Notes: a model not told the origin generated them from the sequence alone. A stretch of 64,000 nucleotides of DNA from Haloarcula rara (GCF_029338235.1 NZ_CP119785.1:1736001-1800000), one strand, 5' to 3'; numbered from the stretch's first letter, positions 41,577-50,695 are shown. A program made the numbers and translations.

Positions 41577-41735
41577 GACGGACTGTCCCGGTCCCGGGAC
41601 TGCCGTCGCCGATGCACACCGACGATACTGACTCGTGTCGGCGCCAGGCCCGCTCCGTGCGCCGGTCGGCTCCGGTTTTTCGAGCTGATACTGGCGCGAA
41701 ACTCTCAATATCCGGGCCGCTGTAGCAGGCATATC

Positions 41736-42614
41736 GTGTCGGAATCCGTCATCGCGGACTTCGTCGGCCAGTTCAACTCCGAGGTGGCCAGCCGCAGCGA
41801 CCCCATCAAGGGGCGCGTGGTCCTCTCCCAGAAACGGCTGGTCCTGGCCGCCAGCGAGGACGACAAGCTGACGATTCCGCTGGACTCCATCTTCGATATC
41901 GCTATCGGTCAGGTGCCGCCGGACCTGGGCGATTTCTTCCAGTCGACGGTGACCGTCGCCTTCGAGCGGTCGGGGAAACGGCTCGTCGCCGCCATCGAGG
42001 CCGACGACGAGAAGATAGAGAAGTTCGGCACTGTCCTGTTCAAGGCCATCATCAACGGGACCGAGACCACGGTCAAGGAACGGGCCCGCGTCGGTGGCCG
42101 CGTCACCGACGAGGGGTTCAAGCGTGCGAACCTCTTTCTCAAGCCCGGCTCTGTCGAGTTCCGCCGGAACGACGGCAGTTTCGTCGTCGAGCTCCAGACC
42201 GTCTCGGACTTCGAGCGCACCACCCGCGAGATACAGGGCGCCGACCGGCCGGTGCTCGTGGTCCGGCACATGATGGACGGCACCGCCGTCACGACGGAGG
42301 CCGCCCTGGCCACGAGCCGGAAGATGTCCATCCTCGGGCGCTATCTCCGCCGGGAGTACTCCGAACTCATGGAGCAGCTCAAGAAGATCGAACTCACCAA
42401 GGGCAAAAAGGAGGTGCTCGTGGCCATCTACTCCACCGGCGATATGGAGGGGATGCCGCTGGCCTCCATCCTCGGGAAGGACTCCTCGGAGGTGTCCATG
42501 CTGTTGGCCGACCTCGAGGCGGACGGGCTCATCCAGGACGGCGCCGACGGGCCGACGCTCACACCCACGGGACAGGTCGTCGCGAGCCGGCATCTGGAGG
42601 ACGTCAACGCGTAG
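41736..42614 (+). CDS. cheF: CheF-type archaeal chemotaxis adaptor
   Basis: 292 aa, the CheF family (formerly DUF439), which links phosphorylated CheY to the archaellum motor. Seen: GRVVLSQKRLVLAASEDDKL, a PH-like beta region, RPVLVVRHMMDGTAV and a C-terminal winged-helix-like part (KKEVLVAIYSTGDMEGMPL, GKDSSEVSMLLADLEADGLI). The GTG at 41736 is the chosen start. A second CheF lies at 47715. Separated from the main che cluster by the thiamine unit. Confidence 0.92.
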   Translation: MSESVIADFVGQFNSEVASRSDPIKGRVVLSQKRLVLAASEDDKLTIPLDSIFDIAIGQVPPDLGDFFQSTVTVAFERSGKRLVAAIEADDEKIEKFGTVLFKAIINGTETTVKERARVGGRVTDEGFKRANLFLKPGSVEFRRNDGSFVVELQTVSDFERTTREIQGADRPVLVVRHMMDGTAVTTEAALATSRKMSILGRYLRREYSELMEQLKKIELTKGKKEVLVAIYSTGDMEGMPLASILGKDSSEVSMLLADLEADGLIQDGADGPTLTPTGQVVASRHLEDVNA

Positions 42615-42634
42615 CTACCACTTTTTGCACCGTC

Positions 42635-42659
42635 GCGAGCGTCGCTTCGCGACGCTCGC
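42635..42659. terminator. Strong bidirectional terminator-like hairpin
   Basis: GCGAGCGTCGC-TTC-GCGACGCTCGC, an 11-bp perfect stem, is flanked by CTTTTTGC and GCAAAAAC. It sits between convergent cheF and thiR in a 238-bp spacer that also holds GCGTGCC-GGA-GGCACGC and CCGGCGGC-ACA-GCCGCCGG. Works as terminator for either strand. Confidence 0.65.
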
Positions 42660-42852
42660 TCGGGCAAAAACTTGGGGAAAAATCGCGGCGTGCTCCTTTC
42701 GCGTGCCGGAGGCACGCTCCAGCCCGCGCGCCGCGGTAGAACCGGCGGCACAGCCGCCGGATGCTAACTGACCGCTTCTCTAGTTTCTACGACGGCAGCC
42801 CTGCCCTTCCCCGCCAGCGCGGCACAGAGGCCGCGCTCGGCCAGACCTACCG

Positions 42853-43779
42853 CTACTGTTCTGCCGCGTCCGCGACCAGTTCGGCCGCCAGTCGGGCGGC
42901 TTCGGCGCCCGTCTCACCGAGCACGTAGGTGATTGGTTCGATGCCGAACGCGCCCCGATGGTAGAGCACGTCCGGGACAGCCCCGCGCTCCGTGAACTGC
43001 TCCGTGAGCCGCTCCCCGCGGTCCTCGTAGTCGGCCTCGAACGCCATTCGGTCGAGACCGCGTGCGTCGGCCGCGTCCAGCAGGGTATCCTCGGTGGCGA
43101 GGTTGACCGCGCCCCGACGCTCGCCGTCGACGGCTATCGCGGCCAGAATCGTCGTCGCGACGTGTTCGGAGGCGCCGAACTCGGGGTTGGCGGGCACCTC
43201 GACGCTGCCGCCCATCTCGTAGATACGGCCCGGAATCGCGGCCACGTCTGCCACGTCCGCGGCGTCGGGTAAGGCGGTGCCGACGTTGGTGCCGACGTTG
43301 GGGACGGCGGCGGCGACGCCGGGGCTCGTCGCCAGCACCCGGGCGGCCTCGCGGACGTCGTCGAGCACGGCGCGCTCGGTCCGGAGGACCGGGTTCGCGC
43401 CCCGGACACAGAGGTCACAGCCGAGCCCTTCGAGGCCGGGCATCGCCTCCTCGTGGAGCTCACAGATGGGGCCGCGGTCCTCGAAGGCTCGCACCAGCTC
43501 CTGTACCTCGGCCAGCGCGTCGTAGCCGTCCATCTCACCGCTTGCCAGCCCCGCCGCAATCGACTCGACTGTCGCCTCGGTCCGGGGGTGCTCAGCGATG
43601 TGCGGTTCCAGCTCCGGTTCGCCGCTGACGTACGTCGAGACGGCCGCCTGCGTCACGCCGAGGTGGCCGGCCACTTCCTCCTGGGTCAGCCCGTGGGCGG
43701 CGAGTTCGCGGGCGAGCAGGGCACGCAGCGTCGGCAACACGTCCTCGACGACGATCTCGCTTGGCAGCCGGAGCGACAT
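42853..43779 (-). CDS. thiR: ThiR-like regulator: HTH plus ThiN domain
   Basis: 308 aa. An HTH of the Xre/Cro type (about 25-60: HGLTQEEVAGHLGVTQAAVS) is followed by a cysteine-bearing linker (PICELHEEAMPGLEGLGCDLC) and the ThiN-type domain (about 130-300: ATSPGVAAAVPNVGTNVGTA, GRIYEMGGSVEVP, VLYHRGAFGIEPITYVLG). Archaeal ThiR proteins of this build sense thiamine phosphates and repress thiamine genes. Start MSLRLPSEI (43779) with an AATATAAG box (43806 on, minus strand). Divergent from tenA, its likely target. Confidence 0.9.
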   Translation of the reverse strand: MSLRLPSEIVVEDVLPTLRALLARELAAHGLTQEEVAGHLGVTQAAVSTYVSGEPELEPHIAEHPRTEATVESIAAGLASGEMDGYDALAEVQELVRAFEDRGPICELHEEAMPGLEGLGCDLCVRGANPVLRTERAVLDDVREAARVLATSPGVAAAVPNVGTNVGTALPDAADVADVAAIPGRIYEMGGSVEVPANPEFGASEHVATTILAAIAVDGERRGAVNLATEDTLLDAADARGLDRMAFEADYEDRGERLTEQFTERGAVPDVLYHRGAFGIEPITYVLGETGAEAARLAAELVADAAEQ

Positions 43780-43883
43780 ACCCCGCCGTTCGGGGAGCGG
43801 TGGCTTATATTGTCGGCCTGTCGACGTCGTATAAGTGGATTGTATCACTAGGTTATATTACGCTGGGCCGCCCAGCCACGCCC
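43780..43883. promoter_or_regulatory. Divergent thiR/tenA promoter region
   Basis: Carries an AATATAAG element toward thiR (about 43804-43813) and GGTTATATTACG toward tenA (43853-43864), plus CTATGA-free GC-rich arms. The region around 43816-43850 (TGTCGACGTCGTATAAG) is the plausible ThiR operator site, but no motif can be fixed from one copy. Confidence 0.55.
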
Positions 43884-44549
43884 ATGAGCTTCACCGACGA
43901 ACTGGCCGACGTCGGCGACCCCATCTGGGACGCCATCGTCGCCCATCCGATGGTCGAACAGCTCGGCGAGGGCACACTCGACGAATCGCCGTTTCGCTAC
44001 TGGGTCCGGCAGGACTACGTCTATCTCGTCGAGTACGCCCGCTTGTTCGCGCTGGGCGCGGCCAACGCCCCGGACCTCCAGCGGATGGGTACCTTCGCCG
44101 AACTGCTTGACAGCACTATCAATACGGAGATGGACCTCCACCGCTCGTACGCCGCGGAGTTCGGTCTCAGCGAGGCCGAACTCGAGGCGACCGACCCGTC
44201 ACCGACCACGCAGGCGTACACGGACTTTCTGGTCCGGATTGCCGCGACTGGCACCTTCGGCGACCTCGTCGCCGCCCTGCTGCCCTGTATGTGGGGGTTC
44301 AACGAGACAGCGAAACACCTCGACGAACGGGGCCGCCCCGACCACGAGGGCTACAGTGAGTGGATAGGGATGTACGCCGGCGAGGAGTTCTCCGAACTCA
44401 CCGAGTGGTGCAAGGCCCTGATGGACGACGTGGCCGAGGGCGCCACCGCGGCCGAACGCGAGCGCTACCGCGATATCTTCGAGACCTCCGCCCGCTACGA
44501 GTACCGCTTCTGGGACGCCGCCTGGCGCGAGGAGGGGTGGGGCATATGA
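43884..44549 (+). CDS. tenA: Thiaminase II / aminopyrimidine hydrolase
   Basis: Hydrolyses aminomethyl-pyrimidine from degraded thiamine, for salvage. 221 aa, all-helical TenA fold. Residues match the Bacillus TenA active site: Asp44 (VRQDYVYL), Tyr112 (QAYTDFL), Cys135 (LLPCMWGFN) and Glu206 (TSARYEYRF). First gene of a tenA-tenA-transporter operon facing thiR. The next start overlaps by ATGA. Confidence 0.95.
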   Translation: MSFTDELADVGDPIWDAIVAHPMVEQLGEGTLDESPFRYWVRQDYVYLVEYARLFALGAANAPDLQRMGTFAELLDSTINTEMDLHRSYAAEFGLSEAELEATDPSPTTQAYTDFLVRIAATGTFGDLVAALLPCMWGFNETAKHLDERGRPDHEGYSEWIGMYAGEEFSELTEWCKALMDDVAEGATAAERERYRDIFETSARYEYRFWDAAWREEGWGI

Positions 44550-45298
44550 GAAACGACGGCACCGGGACTGTGCCGGCCACCTACACCGACTACGCCAGCG
44601 ACCGAACCGACCCCCGCTTTACCGACTGGCTCCGCGAGCGGTCGGGCGACGCCTGGGACGACGCGACGGCCCACGAGTTCGTCCGCGAGCTCCACGCCGA
44701 CACGCTCTCCGACGTCGTCTTCCGGCGGTATCTCCTGCAGGACTACGCCTTCGTCGAGACGCTCGTCGGCGTCTTCGGCCACGCCGTCGGCGACGCACCG
44801 ACGATGGCTGCGAAGTCTCGACTCGTCGACTTCCTGGGGACGGTCACCAGCGACGAGGACGACTACTTCCAGCGGTCCTTCGAGGCGCTGGACGTCCCCG
44901 TGTCCCGCTACGGGGACCCCCACCTGACGGAGGCCACGGCGGCCTTTCGCGACCTCCTCCTGCGGGCGGCCCGCGAGGGCGGCTACGCCGAGACGCTGGC
45001 CGTGCTGGTCCCCGCCGAGTGGGTGTATCTCTCGTGGGCCACCGACGACGACCTCGCTGCCGACGGCCCCGACCGCTTCTACCTCCAGGAGTGGATAGAC
45101 CTGCACGCAGTTCCCGAGTTCGAGTCGTTCGTCGGCTGGCTCCGGACGGAACTGGACCGCGAGGGCGCCGCCGCCAGCGAGCGCCGCCAGGCCCGCCTGG
45201 CCGAACTGTTCTGTCGGACCGTCGACCTCGAGGTCGCCTTCTTCGATGCGGCCTACGAGGGGAAACGCTCCCGCGAGACCCTCGGGGGTGACCGCTGA
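44546..45298 (+). CDS. TenA paralogue lacking the catalytic cysteine (TenA_E-like)
   Basis: 250 aa TenA fold: LQDYAFVETLVGVFGHA with Asp66 in the place of the active aspartate. The site of the catalytic cysteine reads LVPAEWVYL, with Ala157 and Glu158, so the classical thiaminase II reaction is unlikely; this resembles the TenA_E subgroup, thought to act in the preceding salvage step. It overlaps tenA by 4 bp and the transporter by 1 bp, so all three are co-translated. Confidence 0.88.
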   Translation: MRNDGTGTVPATYTDYASDRTDPRFTDWLRERSGDAWDDATAHEFVRELHADTLSDVVFRRYLLQDYAFVETLVGVFGHAVGDAPTMAAKSRLVDFLGTVTSDEDDYFQRSFEALDVPVSRYGDPHLTEATAAFRDLLLRAAREGGYAETLAVLVPAEWVYLSWATDDDLAADGPDRFYLQEWIDLHAVPEFESFVGWLRTELDREGAAASERRQARLAELFCRTVDLEVAFFDAAYEGKRSRETLGGDR

Positions 45299-46860
45299 TG
45301 GTCGACAGCACGCTCGCGCTCGGGCTGACCGTGGTCACGATGGTGGCCTTCGCGGCCCTGGGTATCTGGTACACACGACAGCACGACCGCTCGACCGACG
45401 ACTTCCTCACTGCCCGGAACTCGATGGGGCCGGGCCGGACCACGGCGACGCTGGTCGCCTCGTCGATGGGCGTCTGGATACTGCTGTCGGCGCCGGAAGC
45501 CGGCGCCGGATTTGGCATCGCCGCCGCCGTGGGCTACGGTATCGGTACCGCCGTGCCGATGTTCGTCTACTCGAAAGTCGGCCCCCGCGTGCGCGAACTG
45601 CTCCCCGAGGGCCACTCCCTGACGGAGTACGCCCACGCCCGCTACGGGTCGACGATGTACGGCTTCGTCGTGCTGGTCTCGGCGCTGTACATGTTCGTCT
45701 TCGTCGCCGCCGAGTTGACGGGAATCGCGGCCGCGCTCTCGCTGGTCGCGGGCGTCCCCCAGTGGCAGACCGCCGTGCTCGTCGGCGGCTTTGTCCTCCT
45801 CTATACGGGCTATGGCGGGCTGCGAGCGACCATCGTCACCGACACTGTCCAGGCGATACTGGTCGTCCCGCTGCTGGCCATCGTCGCCGGCGGCGTCGTT
45901 CTCGCCGTGGGCGGGCCGGGCGCGGCGGTCTCGGGCGTCACGGCAACGAACCCGGCGCTGCTGGATCCCACCAACGCCGCCGGCCTCCAGTTCGGCCTCG
46001 CGCTCGCCTTCGCCATCTTCGGGGCGGAGATGATAAACCAGACCTGGTGGCAGCGCGTCTACGCGGGCCGGGACAGCGAGACGGTCGCGGGCGGCTTCCG
46101 CAACGCCACGGTGCTCAACGGCGCCATAGTGGTCGTCGCCGCCCTGTTGGGCACCGTCGCCGTCGGCCAGGGCGGCGTGGTGACCGACGTGACCAGTTCG
46201 GCCTACAACGCCGACGTGGCCTTCTTCGTCCTCGTCGAGAGCGCCTTCGGCGAGGCCATCCTCCTCGGGGTCGTCCTGCTCGCACTGCTGCTCGTCGTCA
46301 GCTCCGTCGACTCGCTGTTCTCGGCGCTGGCCAGTCTGGTCACCGCGGACCTCCCCCGACTGCTTTCCGACCCCGACGACCGTACGCTCCGGCTTGGCGC
46401 TCGCGTCCTGACGCTCGTCGTGGCCGTCGCCGCCATCTACGTCAGCCTGCGGGCCCGCAGCGTCCTCCGCCTCTTTTTCTTCGCTGACCTGCTGGGGGCC
46501 GCCGTCGCCGTCCCGCTCGTCTACGGGCTCTACTCCCGGCGGCTCACCGGACGGGGCGCGCTTCTCAGCAGCCTCGCCGGGCTGGGGGTCGGGCTGGCCT
46601 TCTTCCCGGACTTCCGCGGGGTCATCACGGCCGTCCCGCTGCTTGGCGACGCGCTGCCCGCCGCCGACCCGCTGTATCTAACCTCGTTTGGCGGCGCCGT
46701 CGTCGTCTCGACGCTCGGGACGCTCGTCGCCGCCCGTCTCTCCTCGACCACGTTCGACCTCGACCGGCTCGCTGACGCCGGGACTGTGGCGATGGCCGAC
46801 GGGGCGGGCGGGAGTGACAACCCGCACGCGACCGACGGCGGCGAGCAATCGAGCGACTGA
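45298..46860 (+). CDS. Sodium:solute symporter, likely thiamine or precursor importer
   Basis: 520 aa with about 13 membrane helices. SSS-family features include DDFLTARNSMGPGRTTATLVAS near the start and TIVTDTVQAILVVP, FGAEMINQTWWQRVYAGRDSE, SSVDSLFSALASLVTADLPR. Shares its first base with the last base of the TenA paralogue, so it is part of the operon facing thiR. Uptake of thiamine, HMP or aminopyrimidine is inferred from context; the family alone could carry many solutes. Confidence 0.9.
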   Translation: MVDSTLALGLTVVTMVAFAALGIWYTRQHDRSTDDFLTARNSMGPGRTTATLVASSMGVWILLSAPEAGAGFGIAAAVGYGIGTAVPMFVYSKVGPRVRELLPEGHSLTEYAHARYGSTMYGFVVLVSALYMFVFVAAELTGIAAALSLVAGVPQWQTAVLVGGFVLLYTGYGGLRATIVTDTVQAILVVPLLAIVAGGVVLAVGGPGAAVSGVTATNPALLDPTNAAGLQFGLALAFAIFGAEMINQTWWQRVYAGRDSETVAGGFRNATVLNGAIVVVAALLGTVAVGQGGVVTDVTSSAYNADVAFFVLVESAFGEAILLGVVLLALLLVVSSVDSLFSALASLVTADLPRLLSDPDDRTLRLGARVLTLVVAVAAIYVSLRARSVLRLFFFADLLGAAVAVPLVYGLYSRRLTGRGALLSSLAGLGVGLAFFPDFRGVITAVPLLGDALPAADPLYLTSFGGAVVVSTLGTLVAARLSSTTFDLDRLADAGTVAMADGAGGSDNPHATDGGEQSSD

Positions 46861-46984
46861 GACTGGTGGCTGTCCGTTTGCACCGATGTTCGCGGTGGCG
46901 ACTCACGTCAGTTTGTTCCAGCGAAAGCGTCATCGCACCTGCCTGTGACATTGAAAACGCTACGCCGCTCACGACCCCGCGGTG

Positions 46985-47599
46985 TTAAATCTCGAGGTCG
47001 GCCGTCTCGAAGGCTCCCTCGTCGATGTCTGGGTCGTACTCGCGGACGGCCGAGAGGACAATCTGGAGTGTCCCGGCCGGGCTCCAGCGGCCGGTGTTGA
47101 CCACGAGGTCGTAAAACGAGCGGTCCGAGAGGTCGATATCGTAGTACGATTCGTAGCGCGACTCCTCGATGACCTCTCGGACCTGCATCTCGGCGGTCAT
47201 CTCCTCGCGATCGTGGGTCCGGTCGGCGCGGACGTTCGCCGGCGCGTCGAGCCAGATACGGAGGTCCGCGCGGTTGCCGGCTATCCATCCCGCCAGCCGG
47301 GATTCGAGGATGAAGGCCTTGTTGGCAGCGCCCCACTTCTCGGAGATGGTCCGGAGCCGCCGGTCCAGCGCCCGGTCTATCTCGTCGGACTGGCCGGCCT
47401 CCGCGATGAGCTGTGTCAGGGTCATATCCCGCTCGTCGGCCATCTCCCGGAACACTTCCCCGCCCGAGACGTAGCCACAGTCGAGCGCCGACGAGAGCCC
47501 CTCACAGAGGGTGGTGACGCCCGACCCGGGTGGCCCCGAGACGGTCACGAAGAGATTCGAATCGCTCAACCGGTCCGAACCGCCGTCGGTGTCGGCCAT
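46985..47599 (-). CDS. Cytidylate-kinase-like protein with altered P-loop
   Basis: 204 aa. VSGPPGSGVTTLCEGLSSAL keeps the nucleotide-kinase glycine loop but has Val where Walker A needs Lys (GPPGSGVTT). The rest looks like a CMP-kinase paralogue: GYVSGGEVFREMADERDMTL, FILESRLAGWIAGNRADL, RADRTHDREEMTAEMQ, RYESYYDIDLSDRSFYDLVV. Loss of the Lys argues against normal phosphoryl transfer. Placed next to cheF and the chemotaxis block, so it may serve as a nucleotide-sensing or scaffold protein (inference). Confidence 0.85.
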   Translation of the reverse strand: MADTDGGSDRLSDSNLFVTVSGPPGSGVTTLCEGLSSALDCGYVSGGEVFREMADERDMTLTQLIAEAGQSDEIDRALDRRLRTISEKWGAANKAFILESRLAGWIAGNRADLRIWLDAPANVRADRTHDREEMTAEMQVREVIEESRYESYYDIDLSDRSFYDLVVNTGRWSPAGTLQIVLSAVREYDPDIDEGAFETADLEI

Positions 47600-47714
47600 A
47601 TCCCCTCTGTCCGACCCGGTCTATATAAACGCGGTGGGCTCGCCCGGCGACCTGCTTCCCGGTCACTCCGCACGTGCCGTCCCGTTCGGCCAGGCGCCCT
47701 CGATTCGGAACCGG

Positions 47715-48584
47715 CTACTGGTCGGCGATGGCATCGCCGGCGATGGACCGCCCGCGGGCCTCCAGTTGCACCTCGCGACGGGTCCTGACCGGCTCTAAGA
47801 TGTCGGCTTCCATCAGCCGGTCGTAGACGTCCTCGACCTCGTCGATGTCCATGTCGACGAAGTCGGGGATTTTGAACGGCGAGATGCCCGAGTACAGCGC
47901 CATCAGCACCTGTGTCTCCTCGGACGAGAGGTCGACGTCGTCGGCGGCGTTGCGCTGCTCGCCCTGCCTGACGAGCCCGCCGATGAGCGAGACGTGCCGG
48001 GGGGACCCGGAGATGTGGGTCTCGACTGACGTGCCGTCGATGGTGTGTTCGACCTCCAGCAACGGCCGTTCGGTGCCGCGTATCTCCTTCTGTTTCTGCT
48101 TGACGGTGCCCACGTCGTCGATGTCGAGTTCGACGAAGGTCCCGCTGGAGATAGCGATGTTGACGGTGTCCTCTTGCTCCTCGTCTAGCTTGAAGCGGGC
48201 CTTCTCCCAGGTGGCCTCCGTGACGACGCCGCCTTTCAGCGCCGGGTGTTTCACCAGGATGACTATCTGGTCGAGCAGCGTCTTGTACAGCTCTTCCTCG
48301 AACGCTTCGCTGGCTTTCGGTGAGACGAGCCACGCGTCCCGGCCGGCCTGGAGCTTGACGTAGCCGTCGACCTGCGCCAGCGACTGGTTCATCTGGCTGG
48401 CGGTGACGCTGGTCAGCTTCGAGAGCGCGATGGTGCGCTTGCCCTGGTTGGTCGCCAGCACGAGCCGTTTGTTCGAAAGCAGGATGCGGCCGGGTAGCCA
48501 CTCGATGTCGTTTCGCTTGCGCCCGTCCTTGACGACCTGGACGAACTTGCCTTTGGTGTCGACCAGTGCGTGTTCCCCGCTCAT
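47715..48584 (-). CDS. cheF: CheF-type archaeal chemotaxis adaptor, second copy
   Basis: 289 aa CheF: GRILLSNKRLVLATNQGKRT, LLEVEHTIDGTSVETHISG and a C-terminal winged-helix-like SSEETQVLMALYSGISPF, DIDEVEDVYDRLMEADIL. Weakly similar to the CheF at 41736. Halophilic archaea usually have two different CheF proteins; both connect CheY and the motor switch complex. Same direction as the HEAT, cheR, cheA, cheB genes. Confidence 0.92.
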   Translation of the reverse strand: MSGEHALVDTKGKFVQVVKDGRKRNDIEWLPGRILLSNKRLVLATNQGKRTIALSKLTSVTASQMNQSLAQVDGYVKLQAGRDAWLVSPKASEAFEEELYKTLLDQIVILVKHPALKGGVVTEATWEKARFKLDEEQEDTVNIAISSGTFVELDIDDVGTVKQKQKEIRGTERPLLEVEHTIDGTSVETHISGSPRHVSLIGGLVRQGEQRNAADDVDLSSEETQVLMALYSGISPFKIPDFVDMDIDEVEDVYDRLMEADILEPVRTRREVQLEARGRSIAGDAIADQ

Positions 48585-48659
48585 CTACTCAGAGTATCCT
48601 ATTTGCCCTCGTCGGTCTTAACGGGCTCGGCCGGGACGGGCCCGCGCGCTCTCGCTCGG

Positions 48660-49892
48660 TCATATCCGCCCTCCGAGTTTCGAGATGGCCGAGAAGGCCT
48701 TCTTCCGGACGATGTCGTGTTCCGCGTCGTCGATGAGTTTATCCAGTGTCTTCCGGGACCGCTCGCCGCCGACCTTCCCGAGCGTGAATATCGCTTGCCC
48801 CTTCACCTGCGGGTCGACGCCGTCGTCCTCGAGGAGTTTCAGCAGCCGCCGCTCGACCATGTTGTCCTCGCCGCCCAGCTCGGCCAGGCTGGTGGCGGCG
48901 AACTGGCGGAGCATCTGGTCGTCGTCTTTCAGCGCCTCGACCAGCGAGTCGAGGACTCGACTGCGCCCGTCGTCGCCGGCGACGCGACCGAGCAGCCAGG
49001 CGGTGTTGCGCCGCTGGGCGGCCTGTGTGCTCTCCTCTAGGATTTCGACCAGCGGGACGACGACGCTCTGGTCGTCTTCGCTCGAGAGCTTCTCGACGAC
49101 CGTCTCGCGGATGTCGTGGCTCCGGTCGCTCGGGACGTTCGACAGCAGTTCGATGAGCGAGTAGACGGCGGTCCGGCGAACCGCGGCCGAGTCATCCGAG
49201 AGCGCCTCGACGAGGTAGTCGACGGGCTTGTCGTTCTCGAAGTTACCGAAGGCGCCGACGGCGATGCGTCGGACCTGCTCGTTGTCGTCTTCGTACATCG
49301 GCAACAGGGTCTGCAGCGCCTGTCGGTTCCCGATGTTACCGAGCGCCTCCGCGGCCTCCCGCCGGACAGCGCCTTTCGGGTCCGAAAGTAGCGACTCCAG
49401 CGGGTTGGTCGCCCGTGAGTCCCCTATCTTCCCGGCCGAGCGGGCCGCTCGGGCCCGGACTCGCGGGTCCGAGTCCTCGAACCGCTCGGTGAGCTTCGGG
49501 ACGCTGTCTGCCTGTTCCAGCCGGCCCAGCCCGTTCGCGGCGGCCATCCGCAGCTCGGGGACCTCCGCGTCCAGGGCCTGCATGAACGCCTTGGCTTTCA
49601 CCCAGTCGGCGGCGTCCGCGTCGAGGTCGACCCCGGCCATGCTCCCGATGAGCTGCTCGATAGCGTTGCCGCCCAGTTCGTCTAGCGAGTCGATGGCCGC
49701 CGCGGTCACCGCATCGCTGTCGCTTTCGGCCGCGCCCACCAGCGCGTTGACCACGTCCCGCCGGTCGTCGTGGTCGGGGAAGTTCCCGAGGAGTTGGGCG
49801 GCCCGGAGCTGTACTCGCTCTTTGTCGCTCTCGCGCAACACGCGGATGAGCTCCTGGACGTCCCCGTCGCGTTCGAGTTCGTAGAGGCTCAT
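48660..49892 (-). CDS. HEAT-repeat protein of the chemotaxis region
   Basis: 410 aa, almost all HEAT/ARM repeats (about nine). Typical units: AVRREAAEALGNIGNRQAL, QVRRIAVGAFGNFENDKPV and AVRRTAVYSLIELLS. The same arrangement (HEAT protein with CheF next to CheR/CheA) is known in Halobacterium, where the HEAT protein binds CheF and CheD-like partners. Stop of cheR overlaps its start by 4 bp. Scaffold role by inference. Confidence 0.9.
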   Translation of the reverse strand: MSLYELERDGDVQELIRVLRESDKERVQLRAAQLLGNFPDHDDRRDVVNALVGAAESDSDAVTAAAIDSLDELGGNAIEQLIGSMAGVDLDADAADWVKAKAFMQALDAEVPELRMAAANGLGRLEQADSVPKLTERFEDSDPRVRARAARSAGKIGDSRATNPLESLLSDPKGAVRREAAEALGNIGNRQALQTLLPMYEDDNEQVRRIAVGAFGNFENDKPVDYLVEALSDDSAAVRRTAVYSLIELLSNVPSDRSHDIRETVVEKLSSEDDQSVVVPLVEILEESTQAAQRRNTAWLLGRVAGDDGRSRVLDSLVEALKDDDQMLRQFAATSLAELGGEDNMVERRLLKLLEDDGVDPQVKGQAIFTLGKVGGERSRKTLDKLIDDAEHDIVRKKAFSAISKLGGRI

Positions 49893-50695
49893 ACCCGACG
49901 GTAGATACGGTGTTGCTTATCGACCGGCTCGAATGCGTCGCGACACTCCGCGGGCAGGGTCTCGGTCATCCCGATCATTAGATAGCCGCCCTGCTTGAGC
50001 GAGTCGCGGATGGTCTCGAAGATGGGCACCTTGAACTCGGCGTCGATGTAGATGAGCAGGTTCCGACAGAAGACGAGGTCGAAGTCCCGCTTGGCCCGGC
50101 CGCGGATGAGGTCGTGTTGCTCGAACGTGACCATCTTGGTGACGTTGTCTTTGACGCGGAAGGTGTTGCCCTCTTCCTCGACGTACTTCGCGTAGTCGGA
50201 AAGCGGCGCGAGCTCCTCGGCGATATCGGTGGTGTGGGAGGTCTCGTAGGTCGCCTTCCGGGCCGCCTTCAGGATGTCGGCGTTGATATCGGTCCCGAGT
50301 ATTTCGACCCGTCGAGCGTTGATATCGTCGTCGTCGAGCGCGAGCATCGCCGCCGAGTACGGCTCGCGGCCGTCCGCGCTGGGGGCCGACCAGAGTCGCA
50401 CCTGGCGGTTGTTCTCGGTCAGGTCCCGCAACACCGGTCGCAGCGCCTCCCAGGCTTCGGGGTTCCGGAAGAACCCGGTGACGTTGATAGACAGCGAGTC
50501 GAGCAGCGCCTCGCGCTCCTCGTCTTCGCGCTGGAGCAGCTGCTTGTAGGACTGGTAGCTGTCGGTGTCGGTCCGGCGCATCCGCGCCGTAATCCGCCGG
50601 TCGAGGTAGGCGTCGTTGTAGAAGCCCGACTCGAAGTCCATCTCGGACTCGATGAAGCCGAGCAGGCGCTGGAACTGTCTGTTATCGGCGCTCAT
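49889..50695 (-). CDS. cheR: Chemotaxis methyltransferase CheR
   Basis: Methylates glutamates on chemoreceptors with SAM. 268 aa. LDSLSINVTGFFRNPEAWE, RLWSAPSADGREPYSAAML (the GxEPYS SAM motif has Arg in place of the first Glu, as in haloarchaeal CheRs) and DLVFCRNLLIYID. Starts overlap cheA by ATGA, in the operon cheB-cheA-cheR-HEAT. CheB removes its products. Confidence 0.95.
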   Translation of the reverse strand: MSADNRQFQRLLGFIESEMDFESGFYNDAYLDRRITARMRRTDTDSYQSYKQLLQREDEEREALLDSLSINVTGFFRNPEAWEALRPVLRDLTENNRQVRLWSAPSADGREPYSAAMLALDDDDINARRVEILGTDINADILKAARKATYETSHTTDIAEELAPLSDYAKYVEEEGNTFRVKDNVTKMVTFEQHDLIRGRAKRDFDLVFCRNLLIYIDAEFKVPIFETIRDSLKQGGYLMIGMTETLPAECRDAFEPVDKQHRIYRRV

